Numbered from the stretch's first letter, positions 23,568 through 32,671 are shown. The stretch is 64,000 bases of DNA from JAHQVK01 sp036788295 (GCA_036788295.1 DAIQNR010000003.1:62001-126000), one strand, 5' to 3'. Numbers and translations are program-made. Notes: a model not told the origin generated them from the sequence alone.

Positions 23568-26500
23568 CCGACGGTCGCCTCGCCCAGTTCCACCGGGGAA
23601 AACCGCGGGTTCGGCGAAGACCCGCGCCACGGCGGATGGGGCGCCGATCCACGACGCCCCCACCTCCCAGCCGTCGCCCGATCGGTCGTGGGAGAACGGG
23701 CGCCCGGAGCGCTTCGGGACCTCCGAGCCCTCTCGATCGGTGGGCGGGGCCAAAATCGTGGCCGAGGCCCAGCGCCGGGCCGGCATCGGCAAGGACGCCA
23801 TCGCGGTGCGGATGAAGGACGAGTTGCCGATCGCCGAGGGCGAATCGGTGACGGGCATCCTGCGCCGCAAGCTGAATGGCGATCGGCTGGACCTTTCGAT
23901 CGAGCTCGCCGATGGAAAGAGCCTTCGGCTCGACGCGAAGCAGGCGCTCGGGGTCCCCAATGGCGGCCGGCTCACCCTGCGCCGGGACGGGAAGGTGAGG
24001 CTCGACCCGGAAAACAGCGACCACGTCCGAAGCTTCGTGGGCCGGGTGGAGCTGGTCTCGGGGAAGCCGCACGCGGTGAGCACCGATCCGCTCGCCCCGT
24101 TTCCTCGCCTGCCGCTGTCCGAATTGGCCGGGGCCCGCCCCGGGGATCAGGTGCTCGTCCACGTCGAGGCCGGGCTGTCCGACCGGCGGTCCGGGCTCGT
24201 CGAGCAGGTGATCCCAAAAGACGCGGCGTGGCCGGCGACGTTCACGAAGCTCGCGGTCGAGATGGGTGTGGAGGCGACGTTCGGTCCGAAGGTTCGGGCC
24301 GATGTCGAGAGGCTCGTCGCCTCGTTCGACCCGGCATCGATCCCGGGCTACAAGGATCTATCGGAGAAGCCGTTCTTCAGCATCGACAACCCATACTCGA
24401 AGGACTTCGACCAAGCGATGCACATCGAGCCGACCCCGGGCCAGCCCGGTAAGCTCGATGTTCTCTACGCGGTGGCCGACCTCGACTTCTTCATGAAGCT
24501 CGCCGGGGAAGGCTCGGCGCTCGCCGAGCGCGCCCACCGGATCCAGACCACGACCTATCTTCCGGAGATGGACTTTCCGATCCTGCCTCGGGAGCTGAGC
24601 GAAGGGATCTGCTCGCTCAACGAAGGGGAGCGGCGCCCGGCCTTCGTCGTGAAGTTCACGGTCTCGCCCGACGGAAAGGTGGAGGCGCCCGAGTTCCTCG
24701 ACGCGGTCATCGTGAACCGAAAGAACGGGAACTATGGCGAGGCGCAGGCCCATCTCGACGGGCAGCGGGTGAAGGACCCCGCCTACGCGGGGGGAATCGA
24801 CCGCCTGGGTGAGGTGGGGCGCCGGCTGCTTGGCGACGCCGAGCGCCGGGGCATGTTCACCGCGTCCGAAGGGGAGGCGTGGGCCAAGCTCGACCCTCGC
24901 ACCGGCGGGATCAGCCTCGAGCACCGAGGCGAGAAGTGGGTGGAGGCGGCCAACGCGCAGGTCTCGATTGCGGCCAACCGCCTGGTTGGCCGGTTCCTGC
25001 TCGACAACGCGGCGCCCGCGTTCCACCGCCGCCACGAGGAGCCGGACGCGGCCAAGCAGGACGGCGCCCGGCGCGTCCTGTCGAAGCTCGGGATCACCTG
25101 GGCCCCGGGCGAAGAGCCGTCGGCGGTGCTTGCCCGGATCGATTCGTCCACCACCAAAGGCCGGGCCGCCAAGCGAGCGGTGCAGCGCACCTTGCCCCGC
25201 GCCCACGTCTCGGCCGAGCCCGGCGCCCACCACGGGCTGAGGGTCGAGGAGTACGTGCAGAGCACGGCGCCGATGCGCCGGGCCCGAGACGCGCGCAACC
25301 ACGCTTTCGTTCGGGCGGTGCGGGACGGCAAGACCCCCGATCGGAGCCGGCTGCCCGACGAGATCGCGCGGGCCCAGGAGGCCGAGGACCGCAGCCGGCG
25401 GCTCGACTGGGAGGTGAGGGCCCGGATCGCGACCGCCGCGCTCGCGGAGCACGTCGGCAAGCCGCTCGAGGCCGAGGTGCTCGGGGTGTCGCCGTGGGGG
25501 GTGAACCTGCGGTTTCCGTCGGTTGGCGTCGAGCTCGGGGTGCCGTTTCGGACGCTCGGCCTCGGGCGATTCGAACTCGGCGAGGACGGGACGGTCGCAA
25601 AGAGCAACGGCGTCGAGTTCCGGCTCGGGCAGAAGGTGCAGGCGAAGTTGCTCGAGGCCGATCCCCACGCGGCCCGGGCCCGGTTCGAGTTCCCGGGCGC
25701 GGCGGCGGTTCGCTCCCCGGGGAAGACCGGGAAGGCGCGGAGCGCCTCGGGGCCGGTCCGCGCGCTGTCCGAGGTTCGGGGCGACGGCTTCGAGTCCCCG
25801 CTCGTCGGGCAGCGGGTCCGCACCCGCGGGGTGGTGACGGCGGCCCACAAGGCCGGCTTCTTCTTGGTCCCCGAGGGCGCCGCGCCGGGCGCCGTGACTG
25901 GAGGGATCCAGGTCCGGACCAAGGCCCACGTCCGGCCCGGCGACGTGGTCGAGGTCGATGGGCAGGTCCACGAGCGAAAGAAGGCGGACGCCCCCTACGA
26001 TCGCTCGGTCGTGGAGCTGGTCGAGGCCAAGGCCCAGGTCGTCGGGAAGACGGAGCCGCCGCCCGCGCTCGCGCTGACCGAGACGGTGCCGGCGGACAGA
26101 AAAGAGGCCGTCGAGTTCTGGCGGCAGCGGCTCGGGCAGCGGGTGAAGGTGGGACCGGCCACCGCGCTCGCGCCGAGCAACCCGTTTGGCGATCTCGTCG
26201 TGCTGCCCCAGGGCTGGGAGCCGGCGGGGGCGACTCGGACCGCCCGCGGCGGCGTGCTGATGCCGGACGGTGAGTTCAACCATCAGCACGTCGGGCTGAA
26301 GCTGCCCCGCGGGGCGGCCGCGTCGGTGGCGGTGGGCGACCAGGTGAACGGCACAGAAGGGGTCGTCATCTATCGCTCGGGCGGGTTTCAGGTCGAGCTC
26401 TCCGAGGCCCCCTCGGTGACGAAGGCCCCCACGTCCCCGGCGCCGGTCAGCCCTCTTGCCCCCGAGCCGGGAAAGATGGTGGTCGCGAACGTCAACGCCT

Positions 26501-27327
26501 TGAACCTCCACCCGGGGGAGACGAAGCGGGCGGCGGCGCTCGCCGACCGGATCGTGAATGGTCTTTTGAGCCCGGACGTCATCGCGCTGCAGGAGATCCA
26601 GGACAACGACGGGCCGGCGGCCACCGGCACCACCGCCGCCGACAAGACCTATGGGATGCTCATCGACAAGATTCAGCAGGCGGGCGGGCCGCGCTACGCC
26701 TGGTTCGACATCCCCCCGCAAAACGGACAGGACGGCGGCCAGCCTGGTGGCAACATCCGCAACGGCTTTCTGTACCGGGAGGACCGGGTGAAGCTCGACG
26801 AGGAGTCGGTGGCCCGGATCGGCGAAGGCAACCCCGCCTTCGACGGGACGAGAAAGTCTTTGGCCGCCGTCTTCGAGATGGAGGGTCGCCGGCTGCTGGT
26901 GGTGAACAACCACCTGTCGTCCCGGCGGGGCTCCTCGCCCTGGACCGCCGACGTCGAGGTCCCGGTGGTGGGCAAGGCCGAGGCCCGCCAGGCCCAGGCC
27001 GAGGCGGTGCGGGCCTTCGTCGATGCCGCCCGAACCAAGGAGTCAGGGCTCGACGCGGTCATGATCGGGGACATGAACGACGGCCACCGCTCCCCTGCGG
27101 TCGAACGTTTGACCCGGGGCGGGTTCGACGACATCACCCTGAAGGTCCCTCCGGCCGATCGCTTCGACTACAACTACCGAGGCACGCTTCAGACCCTGCA
27201 GCCGGTGGTCGGTAGCCCTGGCCTCGCCCAGCGCACCGAGGCCGCTTTCCTTCACAACAGCGTCTACGAAGGCGTGAAGGACTCGGACCACGATCCGGTC
27301 GTGGTCCGCATCGACATGCGGTCCTGA
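23554..27327 (+). CDS. Fusion nuclease: RNase R/II-type (RNB) module joined to ExeM-like OB plus EEP nuclease module
   Basis: A 1257-residue protein with two nuclease halves. Residues 1-65 are disordered. About 95-260 look like the cold-shock/OB domains of RNase R. An RNB domain spans about 270-600: IDNPYSKDFDQAMHIE at 277-292, LYAVADLDFFMKLAGEGSALAERAHR, YLPEMDFPILPRELSEGICSLNEGER, and TAPMRRARDARNH near 571-583. An S1-like domain is at about 636-710 (LEAEVLGVSPWGVNLRF). From 745 the chain matches extracellular-nuclease (ExeM/NucH) proteins: OB fold GQRVRTRGVVTA ... GFFLVPEG, a second beta domain, then an EEP domain at 975-1257 with ANVNALN, LQEIQ, NNHLSS, GDMND and SDHDPV. In the RNB acidic cluster the fourth Asp is replaced by Gln287. 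No signal peptide is visible. Confidence 0.85.
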   Translation: MSRVDRRSPRPVPPGKTAGSAKTRATADGAPIHDAPTSQPSPDRSWENGRPERFGTSEPSRSVGGAKIVAEAQRRAGIGKDAIAVRMKDELPIAEGESVTGILRRKLNGDRLDLSIELADGKSLRLDAKQALGVPNGGRLTLRRDGKVRLDPENSDHVRSFVGRVELVSGKPHAVSTDPLAPFPRLPLSELAGARPGDQVLVHVEAGLSDRRSGLVEQVIPKDAAWPATFTKLAVEMGVEATFGPKVRADVERLVASFDPASIPGYKDLSEKPFFSIDNPYSKDFDQAMHIEPTPGQPGKLDVLYAVADLDFFMKLAGEGSALAERAHRIQTTTYLPEMDFPILPRELSEGICSLNEGERRPAFVVKFTVSPDGKVEAPEFLDAVIVNRKNGNYGEAQAHLDGQRVKDPAYAGGIDRLGEVGRRLLGDAERRGMFTASEGEAWAKLDPRTGGISLEHRGEKWVEAANAQVSIAANRLVGRFLLDNAAPAFHRRHEEPDAAKQDGARRVLSKLGITWAPGEEPSAVLARIDSSTTKGRAAKRAVQRTLPRAHVSAEPGAHHGLRVEEYVQSTAPMRRARDARNHAFVRAVRDGKTPDRSRLPDEIARAQEAEDRSRRLDWEVRARIATAALAEHVGKPLEAEVLGVSPWGVNLRFPSVGVELGVPFRTLGLGRFELGEDGTVAKSNGVEFRLGQKVQAKLLEADPHAARARFEFPGAAAVRSPGKTGKARSASGPVRALSEVRGDGFESPLVGQRVRTRGVVTAAHKAGFFLVPEGAAPGAVTGGIQVRTKAHVRPGDVVEVDGQVHERKKADAPYDRSVVELVEAKAQVVGKTEPPPALALTETVPADRKEAVEFWRQRLGQRVKVGPATALAPSNPFGDLVVLPQGWEPAGATRTARGGVLMPDGEFNHQHVGLKLPRGAAASVAVGDQVNGTEGVVIYRSGGFQVELSEAPSVTKAPTSPAPVSPLAPEPGKMVVANVNALNLHPGETKRAAALADRIVNGLLSPDVIALQEIQDNDGPAATGTTAADKTYGMLIDKIQQAGGPRYAWFDIPPQNGQDGGQPGGNIRNGFLYREDRVKLDEESVARIGEGNPAFDGTRKSLAAVFEMEGRRLLVVNNHLSSRRGSSPWTADVEVPVVGKAEARQAQAEAVRAFVDAARTKESGLDAVMIGDMNDGHRSPAVERLTRGGFDDITLKVPPADRFDYNYRGTLQTLQPVVGSPGLAQRTEAAFLHNSVYEGVKDSDHDPVVVRIDMRS

Positions 27328-27335
27328 CCTTCATC

Positions 27336-27394
27336 GGCCCGACCCTCCATGGGGCCGGACCCTCCATGGGCCCGGACCCTTCACCGGCCCGGGG
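27336..27394. repeat. About three tandem copies of a 17-bp GC-rich repeat between convergent stops
   Basis: Three imperfect copies of a 17-mer (27336-27352, 27353-27369, 27370-27386), with a partial fourth, fill the space between the stop at 27327 and the stop at 27381 and run into the downstream gene's last codons. The first two contain CCATGG. It could act as a bidirectional 3' end; it has no T-run. Confidence 0.65.
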
Positions 27395-28253
27395 ATGAGC
27401 CGCCCTGGCCCGGCTCGTCCTTGGCGCTCGTCGCTCGGGCCGCCTGAAGCGCCCTCACCTCGGCCTCGATCTGCGGCTCGGTCAAGATGCCTTGCTCGAC
27501 GAAGTACCTGCCGATCGGTTGCTGCAGGACCCGTTGCCGGCCAACGATGGCCAGCCGCTGAAACGGGGTCATCCAGCCCCGCCTCACCGCGTAGTCGCAA
27601 AACAGCTCGCCCGGCTCCTTCTCGCGCAGCGCGTCCAGGACCTGGTCGTCGGCCAGAATGCCCCAGGACTTCGCGATCTGGCCCACCGCCGGGCGCTGCG
27701 CCCGCTGCCAAGCGACCGCGGCGATCAGCTGGCGGAGCGTGATCAGGCCACGCCGGTGCAGGTGGCGGCCAAGCACCACCGTCCGCTCCACCGCCTCGGC
27801 CGGCGGCGGCGAGGGGCGCCGCTCGGCCAGGGCCTGGGTCTGGGCCTTCAGTTTGCCGAGCGCCTCCTTCAGCCGCTGGGTGGCTGCCTCGACGTCCCCC
27901 CCCGCGTTCTTGGAGGGCCGGGGCGCGTCGATGGTCACCGAAGAGAGCGGCGCGGGGCGGGGGTTCCACCGCCGGGGGGTCCGGTCCAGCTCATCGAGGA
28001 CCGGCATCACCCACGCCGCCTTCTCGGGCCCGAGCACGTCGGCGAGCAGGTCGAACGCGAGCGCGACCCCGCGCAGCGCCTCGGAGAGCTCCTCCTTCGA
28101 CTTGCCCTCCGCATCGGGGTGGGGCGCTCGGTACTGCGCGGCTCGGGCCCGAAACGCTCTGGCCAGTGGGTCGCGAAACAGCACGAAGCCTCCCCCTCGA
28201 AGGTCCTCGCCGAAGATGATTTGGTACGCCTGGTGCAGTCGATGGGTCGTCAT
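27381..28253 (-). CDS. J-domain-like protein with duplicated MshEN/GspE-N-like repeats
   Basis: 290 residues from ATG 28253 (Shine-Dalgarno GGAGG). Residues about 5-75 resemble a divergent DnaJ J-domain (AYQIIFG, AFRARAAQYRAPHPDAEG, ALRGVALAFDLLADVLG) but lack a clear HPD triad: HPD occurs at the C-terminal side (PHPDAEG) rather than in the canonical loop. The C-terminal half carries repeats LGRHLHRRGLITLRQLIAAVAWQRAQRPAVGQIA and YAVRRGWMTPFQRLAIVGRQRVLQQPIGRYFVEQGILT, like the N-terminal module of type II secretion/pilus ATPases. This architecture recurs in deltaproteobacteria; its role is unknown. It lies 125 bp downstream of the reductase gene. Confidence 0.8.
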   Translation of the reverse strand: MTTHRLHQAYQIIFGEDLRGGGFVLFRDPLARAFRARAAQYRAPHPDAEGKSKEELSEALRGVALAFDLLADVLGPEKAAWVMPVLDELDRTPRRWNPRPAPLSSVTIDAPRPSKNAGGDVEAATQRLKEALGKLKAQTQALAERRPSPPPAEAVERTVVLGRHLHRRGLITLRQLIAAVAWQRAQRPAVGQIAKSWGILADDQVLDALREKEPGELFCDYAVRRGWMTPFQRLAIVGRQRVLQQPIGRYFVEQGILTEPQIEAEVRALQAARATSAKDEPGQGGSSPGR

Positions 28254-28378
28254 GGGTCCTCCCTGCGCCGGTGTAGGTGACCGCCGCGGATGTAGGACTA
28301 GGTACGAGGCGCACTCCATGCGGTCAATGGGAGCGACGCGGCGAGATCTTCGCCTGCGCCGAACCGAGACACCCGCGC

Positions 28379-30634
28379 TCAGGCGCTCGGCTTGCCGGCC
28401 TCGCGGGCCCGGACCGGGGAGGCGCGGACGGTGTCGAGCTGCACGAGGCCCCCGCTGCCGAACCGTCCAAAGGACAAGACGCCGGTCGGGCACTGCTGCA
28501 CGCAGGCCGAGCAGCGGACGCACTGCGGGTCGGCCATCGGCGCCCCCTTGTTCGCAAAGCTCATGATGTCGATGCCCTGGTGGCACACCGAGGTGCATAC
28601 ATTGCAGGAGATGCACTTCTTCTTGTCGGCGAAGATCCGGAACCGAGAGAAGCGAGCATAGATGTGCATCAGCGCCGCGAGCGGGCAGGCAAAGCGGCAC
28701 CACACCCGGCCGCTGAACCAGAAATACAGGCCGACCCCGAGGACCCCAGCGAGCCATAGATCGACCAAGTAGGCATAATTCAGCATGGAGAAGCCAAAGA
28801 GGCCCCCCTCGTTGAGGGCGAGCCGAAACCCGGCCTCGGCCGTTTGTCCAATCAGGGTATCGGGGACGGTCCAGGCCACGATCCGAGCGCCAAACAGCAG
28901 CAGGCAGACCGCGAGCAGAACCTGCCCCACCATGTTGAGCTGGTTGTACACCGGGCCGTGGGGCATCTTGTGGCGGTGGCGGTCCCCCATGGTCTCGGCG
29001 AGCGCGCCGCACGAGCAAATCCACCCGCAGTAGGCGCCCTTTCCGTAGTAGTAGATGAGGAGCGGGATGAGGACGAAGGTCTGCACCGCACCGATCGCGA
29101 GCCACCAAGCCATGGGGCTCGGGGTGAAGAAGTTCCAGATGAAGAGCGGCCAAGCGAGGATGAACCCGAACGCTCGCCAGTACTCCCGCCCGTGGTCGTA
29201 ACCCACCGCAGGAAAGAGGTTGTCGGCGAAGGTCTTGCCGAATCCAGCGTCGAACCCACCGTTGTGCCCGATGTAGGGGAGGATGAGGTAAGGGAGCAGG
29301 AACAAGGGCAGGATCTGAAATCCCATGAGGGTCATGGTCTGAGCGGTGACATAAGGGGTCCGTCTTCGCCGCATCCGGTCGATGCCGAAGCCGACGATGG
29401 CCGCGGTATAGATGAATGAGTAGTAGAAGCCGGGCTGGCGCAGCGTGATGGCCAGGGTGCCGAGCGCGGTGGAGGGATCTGCCGCCGCGGGGCCGAGCCC
29501 CGCGAGCCAGCCGGGCACGTTGTACGGAAACCACTGGTTCTGCTCGAAGGCCCGGGCGATGAACCCGTTGGTCTTCCAGTGGTACACGAAGATGCAAAAC
29601 GACAAGAACAGCGCGAGCGACAGATAGGTCGAGGTGCGCCACTCTCCGCGGATGGGCACTCCGGAGCGCCGAAAGAAGTCGAGCGGGGCCTCCCGGCCGA
29701 TGAGGGACAGGACGGTGTCGATCTTCATCCGCTCGAGCTCGCCCGCTTGGTTCTTCAGCACGACCGCGTTGTCCTCGATCGCGTCCACCTGGGTGCCGAG
29801 CTTCACTTCGAGCCGCGGGCCCGCTCGCTCGAGCGCGGCGAGATTCTCCGGTTTTGGCCTCGTGAGCGCCTCTTTCCGGTGGGCGAGGGTGACCTCGGCG
29901 CCCGCCCGTTCGAGCAGGACCGCCGCCTCCACCGCGGCGTCCCCCCCGCCGACGACGAGCACGCGCTCTGCGGCGTGGTCGGCCGGGTCATAGAGCCGGT
30001 TTTTGGCCCTTTCTTCTCCGGGCACGCCGAGCTGGCGGTGCTGGCCGCTTCGGCCGATGGCCACGATCACGCGCTCGGCGGTGAGGGAGCCGTCCTGGTG
30101 CTCGACGACGAGCTCGCCTCCCGCTCGGCGAATCCTCGTGACCTTCGCCGGGGTCACTTCGATGCCCTCGGTCTGCGAGACGAGCTCCTCGACGAGCGCC
30201 TCCTTGACGTTGGCCGACACCACGAGGGATCCAAGAGGGTTGAAGTCGGAGGGGTAGGTGTAGATCGGCTTTTTCTTCGGGAAGTTCTGGAGGGTCGAGA
30301 AGCGCCCCGAGGCTTCGAGCACCGCGAAGCGAAGCCCGGCCTTCTTCGCTTCGACCGCGGCCGACATCCCGGCCACGCCGGCGCCGACGATGACGAGGTC
30401 GAGCCGGCCGGGGTCTTCTTGGCGGCGAAACCCCGGGTCCGCGAGCAAGGTTCGGACCGCGCGGGCCCCCCCATCGACGGCGAACTTCAACAGCGGGACG
30501 CCGGTGAGGTCGCCCACGACGAAGAGGCCCTCGACGCTGGTGCGTCCGTCTTCGCGAATCTCGGGGAGCGGCTCCACCGCCCCTGCCGGCCAGCGGCCGT
30601 GCAGCCAGTGGGTGTACCAGGCGATCGGGTTCAT
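28379..30634 (-). CDS. Flavin pyridine-nucleotide reductase fused to NapH-type membrane polyferredoxin
   Basis: 751-residue electron-transfer protein. Residues about 75-390 form a thioredoxin-reductase-like flavoprotein: FAD site VIVGAGVAGMSAAVEAKKAG and NAD(P) site VLVVGGGDAAVEAAVLLERAG. The first 60 residues resemble a thioredoxin-reductase tail piece (EGLFVVGDLTGVPLLKFAVDGG). The C-terminal half has about seven membrane spans, the NapH/CcoG signature CGWICSCG and RFACPLAAL, and two cytoplasmic 4Fe-4S sites, CISCNVCTSVCHQG and CVRCSACVQQCPTG. It probably moves electrons from NAD(P)H via flavin through FeS clusters into or across the membrane. ATG 30634 is the first start after the divergent gene. 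Similar fusions exist in other phyla; the acceptor is unknown. Confidence 0.88.
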   Translation of the reverse strand: MNPIAWYTHWLHGRWPAGAVEPLPEIREDGRTSVEGLFVVGDLTGVPLLKFAVDGGARAVRTLLADPGFRRQEDPGRLDLVIVGAGVAGMSAAVEAKKAGLRFAVLEASGRFSTLQNFPKKKPIYTYPSDFNPLGSLVVSANVKEALVEELVSQTEGIEVTPAKVTRIRRAGGELVVEHQDGSLTAERVIVAIGRSGQHRQLGVPGEERAKNRLYDPADHAAERVLVVGGGDAAVEAAVLLERAGAEVTLAHRKEALTRPKPENLAALERAGPRLEVKLGTQVDAIEDNAVVLKNQAGELERMKIDTVLSLIGREAPLDFFRRSGVPIRGEWRTSTYLSLALFLSFCIFVYHWKTNGFIARAFEQNQWFPYNVPGWLAGLGPAAADPSTALGTLAITLRQPGFYYSFIYTAAIVGFGIDRMRRRRTPYVTAQTMTLMGFQILPLFLLPYLILPYIGHNGGFDAGFGKTFADNLFPAVGYDHGREYWRAFGFILAWPLFIWNFFTPSPMAWWLAIGAVQTFVLIPLLIYYYGKGAYCGWICSCGALAETMGDRHRHKMPHGPVYNQLNMVGQVLLAVCLLLFGARIVAWTVPDTLIGQTAEAGFRLALNEGGLFGFSMLNYAYLVDLWLAGVLGVGLYFWFSGRVWCRFACPLAALMHIYARFSRFRIFADKKKCISCNVCTSVCHQGIDIMSFANKGAPMADPQCVRCSACVQQCPTGVLSFGRFGSGGLVQLDTVRASPVRAREAGKPSA

Positions 30635-30715
30635 GGCGGCGATGGTACGGCATCGCATCGCCGTGGTTTCCTCGCCGCCGTTGACGGGGCCCCTGGGCTT
30701 CGGCAGCGTCCGGGC

Positions 30716-31495
30716 ATGGCGGAGGAAGCGGTTCTGCACATCGAGCACGACGGCGGGGTCACCACCCTGACCATCGACCGGCCCCAGGCCCTGAACGCGA
30801 TCGACCGGGCGGTGGTGCGGTCCTTGTCGGCGGCGCTCGACGCTCTGCCGGCGGGGACCCGGTCGGTGATCGTGACCGGCGCCGGGCCCAAGGCGTTCGC
30901 CGCCGGGGCCGACATCAAGGCGATGGCCGATCTGAGCGCCCACGAGGCTCGCATCTTCGCCGACGAGCTGCACGGGGTGGGGCGCCGGATCGAGCGGCTC
31001 GAGGTGCCCGTCTTCGCCGCGGTGAACGGCTTCGCGCTCGGCGGCGGCTGCGAGCTGGTGCTCGCCTGCGACTTCGCCATCGCGGCCGAGAACGCGAAGT
31101 TCGGACAGCCCGAGGTGGGTCTCGGCGTGATCCCCGGCTTCGGGGGGACAACCCGGCTCGGCCGCAGAATCGGCGACGCGATGGCCCGCCAGCTCCTGTT
31201 CACCGGAGCGCTGATCGACGCCCAGGTCGCCCTGCGGGTGGGGCTCGTGACCGAGGTCCACCCCCCCGACTCGCTGATGCCGAGGGCGCGAGAGATCGCG
31301 GCCCAGATCGCGAAGAACGCCCCGCTCGCGGTGGCGCAGGCCAAGAGGAGCGCTCGGATCGCGGAGGAGACCGACCTCGCGACCGCGAACGCGTTCGAGG
31401 TGCAGGCCTTCGCGCTCTGTTTTTCGACCGAGGATCAAAAGGAGGGCATGCGCGCCTTCGTCGAGAAGCGCCCTCCGGCCTGGAAAGGGGCCTGA
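30716..31495 (+). CDS. Enoyl-CoA hydratase / 3-hydroxybutyryl-CoA dehydratase (crotonase)
   Basis: Crotonase-fold hydratase, 259 residues, adding water to 2-enoyl-CoA in beta-oxidation or the reverse in butanoate metabolism. CoA and oxyanion loops are plain (AFAAGADIKAMADL, FALGGGCELVLACDFAIA). The second catalytic Glu is in GQPEVGLGVIPGFGGTTRLGR, and FSTEDQKEGMRAFVEKRPP is the usual end. ATG 30716 gives the standard MAEE start; the frame is open well upstream. It is followed by an acyl-CoA dehydrogenase 57 bp on, so the pair probably serves short-chain acyl-CoA oxidation. A short-chain (Crt-like) substrate is inferred from context. Confidence 0.93.
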   Translation: MAEEAVLHIEHDGGVTTLTIDRPQALNAIDRAVVRSLSAALDALPAGTRSVIVTGAGPKAFAAGADIKAMADLSAHEARIFADELHGVGRRIERLEVPVFAAVNGFALGGGCELVLACDFAIAAENAKFGQPEVGLGVIPGFGGTTRLGRRIGDAMARQLLFTGALIDAQVALRVGLVTEVHPPDSLMPRAREIAAQIAKNAPLAVAQAKRSARIAEETDLATANAFEVQAFALCFSTEDQKEGMRAFVEKRPPAWKGA

Positions 31496-31552
31496 GCCGT
31501 CGCGGTGCGGTCCGTCCTTGCCGAGCGGATGGCGGGATCGTAGCCCGGCGTC

Positions 31553-32671
31553 ATGGACCTGGAGCTATCCGCAGCGCAACGCGAGGTGAGGGAGCGGGCC
31601 CGGGCGGTGGCGACGGCGACGGTCGGGCCGCTCGCCGAAGAGCACGACCGGCAGCGGCGCTTCCCTGGGCCCCAGGTCCGGGCCCTGGCCGACGCGGGGC
31701 TGCTCGCGGTCTTGGCGCCGACCGCGGCGGGCGGCGCGGGCGCGGGCGCGGTGGCCTACTCGCTCGCGGTGACCGAGGTCGCTCGAGCCTGCGCTGCGAC
31801 CGCGGTCACCATGGCGGTGACGAACATGGTGGCCGACGCGATCGGCGCCTTCGGTAGCGAAGCGCAGGCCACCGCGCACGTCCCTCGGCTCGCGAGCGCC
31901 GAGTACTTGGCGGGGAGCTTTTGCTTGTCCGAGGCCAGCGCCGGCTCCGACGCGGCCGCCCTGAGCACCACCGCGACGAGGGAGGCGTCCGGCTACCGGC
32001 TCGATGGCAACAAGCTGTGGATCACGAGCGGGGACGTCGCCGGCATCTATCTCGTGATGGCGAAGACCGACCCCGCGGCCCGGGCCCGAGGCATCTCTAC
32101 CTTTCTGGTCCGGCCGGGGACCCCGGGGCTCGTGGTGGGCCGCCACGAGGAGAAGATGGGGCTTCGGGCGTCGAGCACGGTGGCCCTGCATCTCGAGGAG
32201 GTGTTCGTCCCGCAGGACGACCGCCTCGGGCCGGAAGGGGTTGGTTTTTCGGTGGCGATGCGCGCGCTCGACGGAGGCCGGATCGGCATCGGGTCGCAGG
32301 CTCTGGGCATCGCCGAAGGAGCGCTCGAGGCGGCTCGCCCCTACGTTCGCGGTCGCCCCGGGACCTACGCTCGGTTCGGCGAGCTGTCGGCCCGGTTGGA
32401 AGCGGCCCGGTGGCTCGTCCTTCGGGCGGCGGCGCTGAAAGACGCCGGGTCGAAAGACTTCACCAAGGAGGCTTCCATGGCGAAGCTGTTTTCCACCGAG
32501 ACCGCAAACCAGATCTGCAGGGAGGCGGTCGGGTGGGCCGGACCGGAGGCGCTCGTCCCTGGCCACCCGCTCGAGCGGCGCTTTCGCGACGTGAGGGTGA
32601 CGACGATCTACGAAGGCACGAGTGAGATCCAGCGCTTGGTGATCGCCCGCAAGCTGCTGACCGTTTCTTGA
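31553..32671 (+). CDS. Acyl-CoA dehydrogenase, short-chain type
   Basis: 372-residue acyl-CoA dehydrogenase near the standard 380-residue length, pairing with the hydratase upstream. Flavin signature FCLSEASAGSDAAALST, substrate loop KLWITSGDVAGIYLV, and the catalytic Glu354 in TTIYEGTSEIQRLVIAR are all present. The base at the butyryl/short-chain position (YEG near the C-terminus) argues for the SCAD/MCAD group rather than IVD. The N-terminus (MDLELSAAQREVRERARAVA) shows that ATG 31553 is right. The product would be a 2-enoyl-CoA, the substrate of the hydratase. Confidence 0.92.
   Translation: MDLELSAAQREVRERARAVATATVGPLAEEHDRQRRFPGPQVRALADAGLLAVLAPTAAGGAGAGAVAYSLAVTEVARACAATAVTMAVTNMVADAIGAFGSEAQATAHVPRLASAEYLAGSFCLSEASAGSDAAALSTTATREASGYRLDGNKLWITSGDVAGIYLVMAKTDPAARARGISTFLVRPGTPGLVVGRHEEKMGLRASSTVALHLEEVFVPQDDRLGPEGVGFSVAMRALDGGRIGIGSQALGIAEGALEAARPYVRGRPGTYARFGELSARLEAARWLVLRAAALKDAGSKDFTKEASMAKLFSTETANQICREAVGWAGPEALVPGHPLERRFRDVRVTTIYEGTSEIQRLVIARKLLTVS

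Noticed and set aside
24358..26913. About 850-codon minus-strand open frame
   Set aside because: Antisense shadow of the RNB-EEP nuclease; no motifs and typical mirror composition.
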